64,000 nucleotides of DNA from Bacteroidota bacterium (GTDB lineage: Bacteria > Bacteroidota > Ignavibacteria > Kryptoniales > JAKASW01). The translations under genes were made by a program, and so were the position numbers. Under the pieces are notes generated by a model that saw only the letters and a list, made by a program, of their open reading frames with translations, did not search any database and was not told where the DNA came from. Below are positions 28,182-37,867 of this stretch, piece by piece; the stretch's first letter is position 1, and every line of letters starts with the position of its first letter. The stretch spans positions 1 to 64,000 of the forward strand of contig JAJZNW010000031.1 in the NCBI GenBank assembly GCA_021811615.1. Direction: 5' to 3'.

Positions 28182-28343
28182 ATGGAAAAGATCAAAGTCG
28201 AAAATTCCAGCTTCGGAATTATCTGGGTAATCGGTTGGCTGTTTACAATCGGATTCCTCAAGCTGTTGTTTTGGCAGGGAGTATTGGCGATCATAATCTG
28301 GCCGTACTATCTTGGTTCTGCGCTCAGCGGGCTGTTGAAATAG
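28182..28343 (+). CDS. 53-residue membrane protein
   Basis: A small protein beginning MEKIKVENSSFG, then two hydrophobic stretches (IIWVIGWLFTIGFLKLLFW and VLAIIIWPYYLGSAL). The ATG at 28182 is chosen over an upstream in-frame ATG because AGGAGG lies 7 nt before it and the upstream residues lack any pattern. Similar two-helix peptides of unknown function are common. It is 25 nt upstream of the DUF2141 gene. Confidence 0.7.
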   Translation: MEKIKVENSSFGIIWVIGWLFTIGFLKLLFWQGVLAIIIWPYYLGSALSGLLK

Positions 28344-28368
28344 CGAGCTAATCCATCCCGGTTCCACT

Positions 28369-28833
28369 GTGGCATCCCTCTCGGAACACACCGTAAAATC
28401 CGTGGCCGTTTTCGCAGCCGTGTGCGCACTCTCTCTGCCCACACCCTTACCGGCTCAGATGGACTCATGCGATATCTGTGTCAACATAATCCATCTTAGA
28501 AACGACCGTGGTGCGGTCGAAGTCGCCCTTTACAATTCCAGGGATACTTTTCTCGGCGATTCTTCTAAAGTCTTTCGTACCGCGGAGGGGCGATCGAAAG
28601 CGGGGATGTCTAAGGTCTTCTTCAGGCGTGTCCCATTCGGAACATACGCTATCGCGGTGTTTCACGATGAGAACCTGAACATGAAGATGGACAAGGGAAT
28701 GTTCGGAATACCGAAAGAAGGATACGGCTTTTCGAACGACGCCACGGGCTTTATGGGAGCACCGGATTTCGATCAGGCGAAATTTGTTTGCGACCGGGAT
28801 TCGATTCCGGTGACCATCAAAATGAGATACTAG
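28369..28833 (+). CDS. Exported DUF2141 protein
   Basis: A 154-residue secreted protein with a signal peptide (cleavage near PLPAQ). The DUF2141 core is clear: VNIIHLRNDRGAVEVALYNSRDTFL, then VPFGTYAIAVFHDENLNMKMDKGMFGIPKEGYGFSNDA. This is an immunoglobulin-like periplasmic or surface domain of unknown role. The GTG start lies 25 nt after the preceding small gene; its ribosome site is weak, so the exact start is uncertain. Confidence 0.85.
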   Translation: MASLSEHTVKSVAVFAAVCALSLPTPLPAQMDSCDICVNIIHLRNDRGAVEVALYNSRDTFLGDSSKVFRTAEGRSKAGMSKVFFRRVPFGTYAIAVFHDENLNMKMDKGMFGIPKEGYGFSNDATGFMGAPDFDQAKFVCDRDSIPVTIKMRY

Positions 28834-28885
28834 GCTTGTTGACGGGCGATCCCGCGGGAGATACCCACACGTTTTGGGAAGGGCC

Positions 28886-30367
28886 TTAAGCCTGCAGTCG
28901 GTCTCCGATTCTTACCGTTTCCCTGACGAACTCGTCGAAATCCTCCTTCCTGCTCCTGTGGTTCGTGTTGGCGACACGTATCGCGTATTTACCTCCGAGT
29001 ATTGTCGAAGAGGGTGAAGCGATTCCGGCCTCTTGAAGAGACATCACGATCTCTTTGTTCAGGCTGTTGAGGCGTTCGTCTGAGAAATCCTTCCTTCTAT
29101 ATCTGAAGCAAACCACGTTCATGCTTACAGGCGTCAGTAGTTCGAGACGCTCTTCCCGTTCAATGAGTTTTCCCAGATAGAAAGCCTGGGCAATGTTCTG
29201 ACGTATGGCAGCGGCATATTTCTGAATGCCGTGCTCTTTCAGGGACATCCACACCTTGAGTGCCTTGAATCCCCGCGACAGCTCGAGTCCGTAATTTCCC
29301 ATAGGGTCGGGACCGGCGGCGAGTCCTCTTTCATGGTTCATCAGGTAGTTCGGCTCGCTCGAAAAAGCGTCTCTATGTGCAGTCGCATCTCTAATCAGCA
29401 CACATCCGACCTCGAACGGCATGTACATCCACTTGTGGAGGTCGAAAGCCACGCTGTCGGCTTCTTCAATCGCGCTCAGTCTGTTCGCGTATTCCGGGAC
29501 CATCTTAGCCAGGGCTCCGAACGCCCCGTCGATGTGAAACCACAATCCGTGTTTCCTGGCAACAGAGAGAAGCTCTTCGAGCGGATCTATCGCGCCTGTG
29601 TTCACGGTTCCGGCGTTTCCTATCACGCAGAATGGTGAATTGCCGGATGCGAGATCCGATTCGATGGCCCGTTTCAGCTCATCTGTATTTATCCGGTAGT
29701 TTTCGTCGACTGAAATCTTTCTCAATGAATTCGATCCGATGCCCATGACCTCCACGGCCTTTTCGACGCAGCTATGAGTCTCGGTTGAACAATAGAGAGT
29801 GAGGTTGCCCTTCACCGCCCGAACGCCATCTTTTCGGATGTTCTTTCCGGTTTGATGATTTCTCGCCACCATGAGCGCGGTGATGTTTGCCATGGAACCG
29901 CCGCTGACTAGAATGCCGGAAGATGATTGCGGATAATTCATCATCTCTTTGCACCAGTTCAGGACTTGCTGCTCGACGTACATCGCTGCGTGTTCGCCCA
30001 GCGCCGTGTTCGGGTTCATCGCAGCCGCCAGCATCTCTGCGAGCATCCCGAACGGTGTTCCCGTTCCCTGCACCCAAGCCCAGAAACGCGGATGGATGTT
30101 CCCGCTCGGATAGGGAAGGATGTGTCGCCTGAATTCGCCATAGATCTTCTCGATCTCCTGCGGCGATTGCGGAATGTTCGTTTTCAGGAATTCTTTTGTC
30201 TCGTCGGGAATTTTTCGCCAGGAGGGTTCGTGTCGGACCTTTTGCAGACGGTCCATCATGTCGTCGACCATTCTATGACCGAGCCTGCGCATCGCTTCCC
30301 AGTCGATCGGGTCGAGAGAGACCTCATCGGAAAGGAGTTTGTGATAATCCTTCATTTCTTTCTTCAT
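28886..30367 (-). CDS. PLP-dependent group II decarboxylase (aromatic amino acid / glutamate type)
   Basis: A 493-residue pyridoxal-phosphate enzyme. It has the N-terminal HPRFWAWVQGTGTPFGMLAEML segment, the PLP-phosphate region SGGSMANITALMVARN, the FHIDGAFGALAKM aspartate motif and the Schiff-base lysine in FDLHKWMYMPFE. This is the pattern of aromatic-L-amino-acid decarboxylases and related group II enzymes; it should release CO2 from an amino acid, substrate not decidable here. It is downstream of PaiB-like and SemiSWEET genes on the same strand, with short gaps, and may form an operon with them. Confidence 0.9.
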   Translation of the reverse strand: MKKEMKDYHKLLSDEVSLDPIDWEAMRRLGHRMVDDMMDRLQKVRHEPSWRKIPDETKEFLKTNIPQSPQEIEKIYGEFRRHILPYPSGNIHPRFWAWVQGTGTPFGMLAEMLAAAMNPNTALGEHAAMYVEQQVLNWCKEMMNYPQSSSGILVSGGSMANITALMVARNHQTGKNIRKDGVRAVKGNLTLYCSTETHSCVEKAVEVMGIGSNSLRKISVDENYRINTDELKRAIESDLASGNSPFCVIGNAGTVNTGAIDPLEELLSVARKHGLWFHIDGAFGALAKMVPEYANRLSAIEEADSVAFDLHKWMYMPFEVGCVLIRDATAHRDAFSSEPNYLMNHERGLAAGPDPMGNYGLELSRGFKALKVWMSLKEHGIQKYAAAIRQNIAQAFYLGKLIEREERLELLTPVSMNVVCFRYRRKDFSDERLNSLNKEIVMSLQEAGIASPSSTILGGKYAIRVANTNHRSRKEDFDEFVRETVRIGDRLQA

Positions 30368-30399
30368 CTGGTTTTAGCCGATTGCTGCGGGGAGACGGT

Positions 30400-30654
30400 T
30401 CACTTGTGTCTTATTTTCATTCCCAGTATTGCTACCGTGAGAATGAAGGTAATTCCATTCGCAAGGATGATAGGCAGCGATCTGAGCCGGACACCGAAGA
30501 CAAGCCACAGGAAAACTCCCGAGCACATCATCAGGTACATTCTAAGGCTTATGTCTTTAGCCGAGCGCGTCTTCCATACCTTCAGGAATTGGGGAATGTA
30601 TGCGGCCGTGGTCAGTACCGCGGCCAGGTAACCTATCGTTTCAGTCAGTGTCAT
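30400..30654 (-). CDS. SemiSWEET sugar transporter
   Basis: An 84-residue, three-helix membrane protein of the SemiSWEET (MtN3/saliva, PQ-loop) family that works as a dimer to move sugars. The family motif is seen in the first helix (GYLAAVLTTAAYIPQFLKVWKT, with the PQ pair), followed by SAKDISLRMYLMMCSGVFLW and a third helix. It is 32 nt upstream of the decarboxylase gene and 11 nt downstream of the PaiB-like gene. Confidence 0.93.
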   Translation of the reverse strand: MTLTETIGYLAAVLTTAAYIPQFLKVWKTRSAKDISLRMYLMMCSGVFLWLVFGVRLRSLPIILANGITFILTVAILGMKIRHK

Positions 30655-30665
30655 GGGTGTCTGAT

Positions 30666-31289
30666 CTATTTTACCTTCCTTATTTGCGACATCTTTGCTG
30701 CCACCATCTTTGCGTTGTAATTTTCCAGCTTCTCGAGCTCCGCTATGATATTCCTGTAATCTTCATCATCCCTGTTCTGGCTCATCTTCCAGGAGGCCTC
30801 GACCTTCTCGATATCTATTTCGAATCCGACAATTCCCCCTATCTGTTTCTCGATTTCGCTTTGCAGGACACCCTGTGTCAGCGGATGTGAAGAGACCCGC
30901 TCATGGAGACGTGTCATCTTCTCGAGAGAGTTACGCAAACGCTCCCCTTCGACGACCCTCAGGCGGCCGTAGACATGAACGCTCATGTAGTTCCAGGTGG
31001 GAACGTTCGGATGATTGTACCATGAAGATGAAATATAATGCTGGACCGGTGAAAGGAAAATCGCCAGGACTTCCGGCTGTGATTCGAAAAGTTTCCATTG
31101 TGCGTTTGCTTTTGCGACGTGGCCGGACAAAACCGTTTCACCGTGCGCGTTCTCTTCCAATTCCAGCGGACAATGGGTCGCGACCGGGTACTCGTTTCCC
31201 CGGCTGACGAGCGACGCGAGCGGGTTCTCCTTTATGAACCGCGCTGTCTCCGGCCAGTCCTTTGTCTCGAAAAATCTCGGAACGTACAT
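30666..31289 (-). CDS. PaiB-like FMN-binding protein
   Basis: A 207-residue protein of the PaiB/FMN-binding-2 family: a split-barrel domain beginning MYVPRFFETKDW, with ASLVSRGNEYPVATHCPLEL, the GHVAKANAQWK loop, and the HYISSSWYNHPNVPTWNYM signature. In Bacillus the family is described as a regulator of degradative genes, and it could also be a heme or flavin protein. I start it at 31289 because MYVPRFF is the conserved family start; upstream in-frame codons have no pattern. Confidence 0.88.
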   Translation of the reverse strand: MYVPRFFETKDWPETARFIKENPLASLVSRGNEYPVATHCPLELEENAHGETVLSGHVAKANAQWKLFESQPEVLAIFLSPVQHYISSSWYNHPNVPTWNYMSVHVYGRLRVVEGERLRNSLEKMTRLHERVSSHPLTQGVLQSEIEKQIGGIVGFEIDIEKVEASWKMSQNRDDEDYRNIIAELEKLENYNAKMVAAKMSQIRKVK

Positions 31290-31505
31290 TTCCAACGTAT
31301 CCTTTCCTGTATTCGCTAAACGGCGGTCTCTTCCATGACTAAAAATAGTCACGAATCTCCCTCCCATTCAAATGCCAGCGCCCGGACAACGGCATGGATT
31401 CAAATTGCTTCGGTGACAAGGTGAGGGATGCGATGCTTGTCGTTTGCAGCGAAGGGGCTTCCTCAAATCCCTTGGATAGATTTTTGTCATTTCGTAAGTT
31501 TTGAC

Positions 31506-34500
31506 ATGTCGGGCAGCAGAAGGGCAATGCGGGCACGAACGGTGCTGTGGGCGATAATATTGCTGGTGGTAAACCTGGCGTGTCGTATTGAGATCGCAGT
31601 CGGCCAGGGCCTTAATCCCGGGAAACGGCTGACGCAGTACATCCACGATTCATGGGAGGGCAAGGACGGTCTGCCGCAGAATTCCGTCCAGGCCATCTGC
31701 CAGACTCGCGACGGCTATCTGTGGCTGGGGACTTATGAAGGGCTCGCGAGATTCGACGGGTTTACGTTCAAGGTGTATGACAGGAACAACACGCCTGAGC
31801 TTCTCAGCAACAGGATCATGTCTCTCACCGAAGACCATGAGGGACATTTATGGATAGGGACTTACGGCGGGGGGCTCACCGAAATGATTCCAGGGGCGTT
31901 CGGCGCCCACGATTCTTTCAGGACATACACCAGGGGTGACGGACTCGAAAGCATGTTTTTCGCCGTCAACGAGATGGCCTGCGACTCGATGGACAACATT
32001 TGGTTCCTGACCGATCGGGAAGAAATTACAAGATTCAATCACAAGACTTTTGAGAATTATCGCCCGTGGAGGAGATCGGCAAATCCGAACTACGCGTGGC
32101 GTGCCATCACGGTGGATCGCGGCGGGAAGTTGTGGTGCCTGTGTGAAGGGGATATTTATGTGTACCAGGAAGGTGTCTTCAGGAGGTTGCCTGGAATCAC
32201 CGCCTTCAGGAAAGTCGTGACAATCGGTCCGGGGGCTGTCGAGGGAATCTGGGCCGCCGGCGCCGCGAAAGACGGCACTCTTCGGCTCGTGCATATTGTC
32301 GGAGACAGCCTGAGGGTCGCGCCACCCCTGAACCTTCACTTCCCTTCAGAATACGCGGGCCCTTTCGTACGGATATTCGAAGACAAGAACGGGGCCGTCT
32401 GGGTCGGAATGCCGGTCGGGAAGCTCGTCCGAAATTATGGGAATCGCGCGGAATTGATGACGGTTCGTGATGGGCTTACGAGCCAGTACATCCAGGCACT
32501 GTTCCAGGATCGCGAAGGCTCGCTCTGGATCGGCGCGGACGGTGGAGGCCTTAACCGTCTCCGTGACGCGCCGTTCGCTACCATCGGGAAACCCGAAGGG
32601 CTGATTCATGAGAATATTGAAATGCTCTTCGCGGACAGCAAGGAAAATGTCTGGGTAGGAGCGCTCGATCATTCTCTCTATTCCATCGACGCGGGGCGGT
32701 CCCGGAACCCGGCAGCTGCGCCCGTCTCCAACGCGCCGGTTGGGAAGTACACGTGTGCCGCTGAAGACGGCAGCGGTAACATTTTCTTTTCGGGTACTGC
32801 GATCCTTACGCACGACGGGAGAATGAAGAAAGACACGATGTTTGGCAATCCCAATCTTCTCGTGACACAAGTCGATCGTCGAAACGTCTTCTGGGCGGGC
32901 GGGCAGGGAGAGGGGCTCTACAGGTTTGAGAACGGGGTGCGCGAACACTTCGAAATGTCGGATGGACTGGTCGGCAACGACGTGCGCTCACTGCTTGTCG
33001 ACGACCAGAATATCCTGTATGTCGGAACACAGGAAGGCTTGTCGGTCTTTGACGGAAAATCTTTCAGAAACTACACGACGAAGGACGGCCTTCCGAACGA
33101 TTGGATACGATCCATGTACATGGACGCCGAAGGAAGTCTCTGGCTTGCTACCGACGGCGGGCTTGGCAGATTGAAAGGAAATCGGTTCAGGTCATACGGA
33201 AAAGCAAGCAGAGAATTGTCAGGCATCATTCATGTCGTTCTCGAGGACGATTCGAGCCGGCTGTGGATGAGCAGCAACAAAGGTGTCTTTCTGGTTTCGA
33301 AGCGCGACCTCGATGGGTTCGATGCAGGCAGAGTTTCCAGCGTGGCCGTCCGGGTGTACGACGAATCCGACGGGATGCGCAGCGCGGAAGGGAACGGGAC
33401 ATTTCCTGAAGGAGGATGCCGCACTGCTGACGGGCAGCTGTGGTTCGCAACAGTGAAGGGAGTCGTCGAGGTCAATCCCAACGATATTCCCGCGAACGAT
33501 GTCGTCCCGCCGGTGGTGATCGAGCGGGTGATCGCGCAGGATCATGAAGTCTCCCTGTCTGAGCACCCGGCCTTCCCTTACGGTACTAAGAAAATGGAGT
33601 TCGATTTTGCGGCCCTGAGCTACCGCAACGTCAACCGCAATACTTACCGTTATCGGCTGGACGGTTACGATAGAGGATGGACGGAGGAGAAACACCGGAC
33701 GCGAGTTACATATCTCGGGCTGTCCCCGGGCACCTATACTTTTCGCGTAACGGGCGCAAACGACGACGGATTATGGAATCCTCAGGGAGCGAAGGTCACA
33801 TTTACGATAGCTGCACCGTTTTGGATGACGTGGTGGTTCAGGGGAATGATGCTTTTCTTCGCCCTGAGTGTCATTGCCTGGATCATTAAGCACGTTGAAG
33901 TGCGCCGGATCAAGCTTCAGCTTCGTCGCATGGAGCATGAACACGCGCTGGAACGGGAACGCAGCAGAATTTCGAAAGACTTGCATGACGATGTCGGGTC
34001 TATGTTAACCAAGATTCTTTTCCTGAGCACGGCCGCCTGCAAATCTTCGGCGGACGGGACGCGGTCCATGGAAAAGATTTCGACCACAGCCGAAGAAGCC
34101 GTGAAGAAAATGGACGAGATCGTGTGGGCGGTTAATCCGCGCAACGATAATCTGAAAAATCTCTGGGCATATATAACCGAATATGCCGCAGAACTCTTCG
34201 ATTCGACGCCGGTTGCCCCGCGTTTCGAATTCCCGGCCGAGATTCCCGACATGGTGCTCGCTTCAGACCTCCGGCATAACGTGTTCCTCGTAGTCAAGGA
34301 GTCCCTGTCGAACGTCTTGAAGCATTCACGGGCAGAGACCGTCCGTCTAAGACTCGATGTGATGAAAGGCCTGATAAGAATCGTAGTCTCCGACAACGGC
34401 GTCGGGATCGATCACCGCGCGAAAAACGGGTTGGGAAACGGGCTGAAGAACATGGCGGAAAGAATTGAAAAGATCGGCGGAGGTCTGCAGATTCGACAGG

Positions 34501-34559
34501 CAGAACCTTCGGGAACAGAGATAGCCGTGGAATTCAAGGCGAATTCCTGGAAAGGATAG
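31506..34559 (+). CDS. Two-component sensor kinase with Reg_prop propeller and Y_Y_Y domains
   Basis: A membrane histidine kinase of about 1017 residues. A signal/anchor segment (TVLWAIILLVVNLACRI) is followed by two seven-bladed propellers made of Reg_prop repeats (NSVQAICQTRDGYLWLGT, SLTEDHEGHLWIGTYGG, and others), a Y_Y_Y domain (YRLDGYDRGWTEE), a membrane segment (MMLFFALSVIAWII), a HisKA_3 dimerisation domain with His in SKDLHDDVGSMLTK, and an HATPase (VVSDNGVGIDHRAKNGLGNGL). The external part would sense a ligand, often sugar oligomers in this class. The partner regulator gene is about 50 nt downstream. The start is uncertain: no clear ribosome site was found. Confidence 0.92.
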   Translation: MSGSRRAMRARTVLWAIILLVVNLACRIEIAVGQGLNPGKRLTQYIHDSWEGKDGLPQNSVQAICQTRDGYLWLGTYEGLARFDGFTFKVYDRNNTPELLSNRIMSLTEDHEGHLWIGTYGGGLTEMIPGAFGAHDSFRTYTRGDGLESMFFAVNEMACDSMDNIWFLTDREEITRFNHKTFENYRPWRRSANPNYAWRAITVDRGGKLWCLCEGDIYVYQEGVFRRLPGITAFRKVVTIGPGAVEGIWAAGAAKDGTLRLVHIVGDSLRVAPPLNLHFPSEYAGPFVRIFEDKNGAVWVGMPVGKLVRNYGNRAELMTVRDGLTSQYIQALFQDREGSLWIGADGGGLNRLRDAPFATIGKPEGLIHENIEMLFADSKENVWVGALDHSLYSIDAGRSRNPAAAPVSNAPVGKYTCAAEDGSGNIFFSGTAILTHDGRMKKDTMFGNPNLLVTQVDRRNVFWAGGQGEGLYRFENGVREHFEMSDGLVGNDVRSLLVDDQNILYVGTQEGLSVFDGKSFRNYTTKDGLPNDWIRSMYMDAEGSLWLATDGGLGRLKGNRFRSYGKASRELSGIIHVVLEDDSSRLWMSSNKGVFLVSKRDLDGFDAGRVSSVAVRVYDESDGMRSAEGNGTFPEGGCRTADGQLWFATVKGVVEVNPNDIPANDVVPPVVIERVIAQDHEVSLSEHPAFPYGTKKMEFDFAALSYRNVNRNTYRYRLDGYDRGWTEEKHRTRVTYLGLSPGTYTFRVTGANDDGLWNPQGAKVTFTIAAPFWMTWWFRGMMLFFALSVIAWIIKHVEVRRIKLQLRRMEHEHALERERSRISKDLHDDVGSMLTKILFLSTAACKSSADGTRSMEKISTTAEEAVKKMDEIVWAVNPRNDNLKNLWAYITEYAAELFDSTPVAPRFEFPAEIPDMVLASDLRHNVFLVVKESLSNVLKHSRAETVRLRLDVMKGLIRIVVSDNGVGIDHRAKNGLGNGLKNMAERIEKIGGGLQIRQAEPSGTEIAVEFKANSWKG

Positions 34560-34608
34560 CATCTTTGTGCTATTGAACCACATTGTCTCGAGAGACAGCT
34601 TGTTACAA

Positions 34609-35241
34609 ATGCCTATCAGGGTCGCGCTGGTCGAAGACAATGTTGAGATTAGAGAGAGTCTAACCAACTTGCTGAACGATGCCGACGGGTTCGACTGCGT
34701 GGGGGGCTTCTCAAGTCCCAGGAAAGCCATCGTCGAAGTCCCGAAGTGCAATGTGGACGTGGTATTGATGGATATCAATCTGAATCTTGCCGACACCGAC
34801 GGGATCGAGTGTACCAGGAAATTGAAGGAGATCGAACCGGCAATACAGATTCTCATGCTCACGGTTTACGAAGACAGCGAGAAAATCTTCGAATCGTTGA
34901 AGGCGGGAGCAAGCGGCTACATGTTGAAGAGGACCGCTCCATCGAGACTTCTTGACGCGATCCGAGAGGTCCACGAAGGCGGTGCGCCCATGACGAGCCA
35001 CATTGCAAGGATGGTTGTCGAATCATTTAGAACTCCACCGGCGGTCCAGGGCGGCGATCGGTTACTTTCGAGGAGAGAAGCCGAAATACTCGACCTTCTC
35101 GCGAGCGGATACAGGTACAAAGAAATATCGGAAACACTCAGCATAAGTCTCGATACAGTCCGGAGCCACATCAGGAATATATATGACAAGCTCCATGTCC
35201 GGTCCCGCACGGAAGCCGTCGTCAAGTTCCTGAAAAAATAG
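34609..35241 (+). CDS. NarL/FixJ-family response regulator
   Basis: A 210-residue receiver plus LuxR helix-turn-helix protein. The receiver has VALVEDN, phospho-acceptor Asp in VVLMDINLNLADTDG and the conserved Lys in YMLKRT; the output domain has LSRREAEILDLLASGYRYKEISE and VRSHIRNIYDKL. It is surely the partner of the HisKA_3 kinase just upstream. I use the ATG at 34609 (MPIRVALVEDN); a GTG at 34567 would add 14 residues outside the domain. Confidence 0.94.
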   Translation: MPIRVALVEDNVEIRESLTNLLNDADGFDCVGGFSSPRKAIVEVPKCNVDVVLMDINLNLADTDGIECTRKLKEIEPAIQILMLTVYEDSEKIFESLKAGASGYMLKRTAPSRLLDAIREVHEGGAPMTSHIARMVVESFRTPPAVQGGDRLLSRREAEILDLLASGYRYKEISETLSISLDTVRSHIRNIYDKLHVRSRTEAVVKFLKK

Positions 35242-35483
35242 CAGCTTCTTCCCGCCCCATAAAATCACACAAAGATGCTATTGAAGCTTCGGCCGCCGAC
35301 CTGCACTTTGACGCGGGAAACCAGCCGGCCAAAAGCGTCAGAGGGTCTGGAAACACGGTTGGCATGATTTCCTGAGAGCTTCCCCCGGTCTTAAATCAGG
35401 GTTCGTATTTCACGGAGAGTGTCAAATCCAGAGTCAGGGATGAACTGATCCCAACAAACCAATAAGTCAAAAAGAGGGCTGAT

Positions 35484-36581
35484 ATGTCTAAGCGGTTAAC
35501 AAAAGTGTTACTGATGTCATTGTTATTGATGACTCTTTCCGGCGGGCGTGTCTTTGCGCAGGACAACACGGGAAGCAGTGATCTTCAATCAACGTTAGGG
35601 AAGCTCGCTTCGTCTGCGGCAAAGGGATACGTGGCACCTATCGTTTCCGGTTTCGGCGCCGATTTGAATTCCGGGTGGGTTCACCGGACGCCTTCCGCTG
35701 TCAAACTTTCGTTCGATCTCGAGATAGGGGTTGTCGCGATGGGGTCATTCTTCACCAATCCGAATAAGAGCTTCAATGTGAGTGCGCCTTACAACTTCGA
35801 CTATAATTCTGCCGACCGTATCCTGCCGGCGAGCTACACCGGGGCGTTCAGGGATTCAGTGAGACAGCAGATAATGAACATCCCGTTCACGGTCTCGATC
35901 TCCGGTCCGACAATCGTCGGCACCAAAACAGATTCAATAAGTGTCAGCTTCTCCGGCGGAACCGCGACGGTGAACTATCAGGGCCGGCAGCAGAGCGTGA
36001 CTGTCAACCCAATCGTGATAAATACGGGCGTTTCCGGCTATCTCGAAAACCTTCCGGCTCTTCCGATGGGCGCGCCTCAGATTACACTCGGAACGGTGTT
36101 CGGAACTTCGCTCGCGTTCAGGTTCCTTCCGAGCGTCGCTCTCGACAGCAAGCTGGGAAGACTCTCCTACTTCGGTTTTGGCTTGCAGCACAACCCCGCG
36201 ATTTGGTTCAACACCGCACTTCCGGTCGATCTCTCGGCATCCTTCTTCACTCAGACTCTGAAAGTCGGTTCGATATTCAAGAGCACTGCCAGCGATTTTG
36301 GAATCTTCGCCAGCAAAAGGTTCGGCCCGGGCGCTGTCAACGTCACCCCATACGTCGGCCTATCTTTGGAGACTTCGAAGATGACCGTTTCTTACAATTT
36401 TGAGACAACCGGACCGGATGGCCGGCCGATCACTACGCCGGTATCGTTCGATCTTAAGGGAGAGAATTCGACGAGGCTCACCGCGGGGCTGTCCATAAAA
36501 CTCCTGTTCATAGATTTGAGCGCGGACTACTCTTTCGCGAAGTACAGCACGGCAAGCCTCGGTGTGGGAATAATAATCTGA
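35484..36581 (+). CDS. Putative outer-membrane beta-barrel protein
   Basis: A 365-residue exported protein with a signal peptide (cleavage near GRVFAQD). The rest is rich in alternating hydrophobic strands (VKLSFDLEIGVVAMGSFF, TAGLSIKLLFIDLSADYSFA) and ends in YSTASLGVGIII, compatible with a membrane barrel. It is similar in layout to DUF6588-type proteins. The 242-bp gap before it contains no gene. It is 86 nt upstream of the sorting-domain protein, on the same strand, and may be co-expressed. Confidence 0.65.
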   Translation: MSKRLTKVLLMSLLLMTLSGGRVFAQDNTGSSDLQSTLGKLASSAAKGYVAPIVSGFGADLNSGWVHRTPSAVKLSFDLEIGVVAMGSFFTNPNKSFNVSAPYNFDYNSADRILPASYTGAFRDSVRQQIMNIPFTVSISGPTIVGTKTDSISVSFSGGTATVNYQGRQQSVTVNPIVINTGVSGYLENLPALPMGAPQITLGTVFGTSLAFRFLPSVALDSKLGRLSYFGFGLQHNPAIWFNTALPVDLSASFFTQTLKVGSIFKSTASDFGIFASKRFGPGAVNVTPYVGLSLETSKMTVSYNFETTGPDGRPITTPVSFDLKGENSTRLTAGLSIKLLFIDLSADYSFAKYSTASLGVGIII

Positions 36582-36667
36582 TGGCGTGTGCCATGATGCC
36601 TGGAGGGCATTCTTCTCTCGGGCGTCATCGGCGCCGTAAATAGACCAAACGAAACAAGGAAATTGCA

Positions 36668-37768
36668 ATGAAAATTATGAAACTCTCCCTTGTCCTCGCC
36701 GTCTGCGCAGGTATGTTGGCCGGATCCCCAAAGGCAGCACTCTCGCAGATTACGATAGGGAATAACGATCTTGAAAATTACTTCGGTGTAGGAAAGTCCT
36801 GGATGCTTTATGAGAATAGCGGAGGCGCAAAGGGAATCTACGTCGGCGTCCCTTCAACTTCGGCAGCTCAAACGTGGACCGTGCCCGCCATGACCTTCAC
36901 AGATTCTTCCAGGAGCGACAATGTGTCTCTTTCATCTTGTGCATACTCCGCCAATTTCCCTGGAGCCACTTATGTGCAGAAAACCATCAGCGGTTTGACC
37001 GGCGGGACCAGGGAAGTCTTCCGGTTCGTTAGAGTGTCGAACGACACTCTCTACACGTTGGGAGGCGCGGAACACCTGTTCGGGACTCACAACGGGCTGC
37101 CGGTGGACACATCTCTTGTCGATCACTCATCGGATATAATGGACGTTCTTCCCTGGAAGCTGGGCCAGAGCAGAATCTCGTCGCTTGATACGACGGAGGA
37201 AGCGGGCGGGATGACGAAGATCGAAAAGGTCATTAAAGCCTGCGATGCCTTCGGGACATTGAACCTCCCGAGAGGATCGTTCCAGGCACTGAGAATGAAA
37301 TCCACCGACATTAATTACTATTACTCCGGTTCCACGTTGGTGTCTGTCGATACAAGCTACTATTTCGAGTTCATGACCCGCGAAGGGCAAAGAGTCGAAG
37401 TGGACGGGGTCAGCGAGAATTCAGAGACGGTGGATGCGGGCTCGATAACGATTACATATGTCGTCAATACTCCTACCGCCGTCACTCACCGGCGTCCAAC
37501 CCCCGCGACATTTTCGCTCGGACAGAATTATCCCAACCCGTTCAATCCGACTACGTCCGTCAGTTTTGAAATACCGGCGACTTCCCATGTCACGCTGCGG
37601 GTTTACGATGCCCTGGGCAGAGAGGTGAGGACACTCGTGAATGAGGTAAAGCAGCCCGGTAAATACCGCGTAAGGTTCGACGCTGCCGGGTTGCCGAGCG
37701 GGATGTATTTGTACCGTCTCGTTGCGGGCACGTACTCGGCGACAAAGAAACTCATGCTGACGAAGTAA
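36668..37768 (+). CDS. Secreted protein with type IX secretion C-terminal sorting domain
   Basis: A 366-residue exported protein. It has a signal peptide (cleavage near AALSQ), a central beta-rich region of unknown function, and a C-terminal por/secretion sorting domain: QNYPNPFNPTTSVSFEIP, LRVYDALGREVRTLV, LPSGMYLYRL and YSATKKLML. This domain directs proteins through the type IX system and to the cell surface in FCB bacteria, and is the best taxonomic hint of the window. The cargo function is unknown. No T9SS apparatus gene is present here. Confidence 0.9.
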   Translation: MKIMKLSLVLAVCAGMLAGSPKAALSQITIGNNDLENYFGVGKSWMLYENSGGAKGIYVGVPSTSAAQTWTVPAMTFTDSSRSDNVSLSSCAYSANFPGATYVQKTISGLTGGTREVFRFVRVSNDTLYTLGGAEHLFGTHNGLPVDTSLVDHSSDIMDVLPWKLGQSRISSLDTTEEAGGMTKIEKVIKACDAFGTLNLPRGSFQALRMKSTDINYYYSGSTLVSVDTSYYFEFMTREGQRVEVDGVSENSETVDAGSITITYVVNTPTAVTHRRPTPATFSLGQNYPNPFNPTTSVSFEIPATSHVTLRVYDALGREVRTLVNEVKQPGKYRVRFDAAGLPSGMYLYRLVAGTYSATKKLMLTK

Positions 37769-37784
37769 CACCATTCTGCAATGC

Positions 37785-37815
37785 TCGCCGGCGTGATTAG
37801 GATTCACGCCGGCGA
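37785..37815 (+). terminator. Hairpin after the sorting-domain gene
   Basis: TCGCCGGCGTGA (37785-37796) and TCACGCCGGCGA (37804-37815) form a perfect 12-bp stem with a 7-nt loop, 16 nt after the stop. No T run follows, so it may terminate poorly or protect the mRNA end. It lies between convergent genes. Confidence 0.5.
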
Positions 37816-37867
37816 AGATGTGCTGTTGTTCCGCCCGAGTTGTCCCTTCATATCAGCTTAACCGACT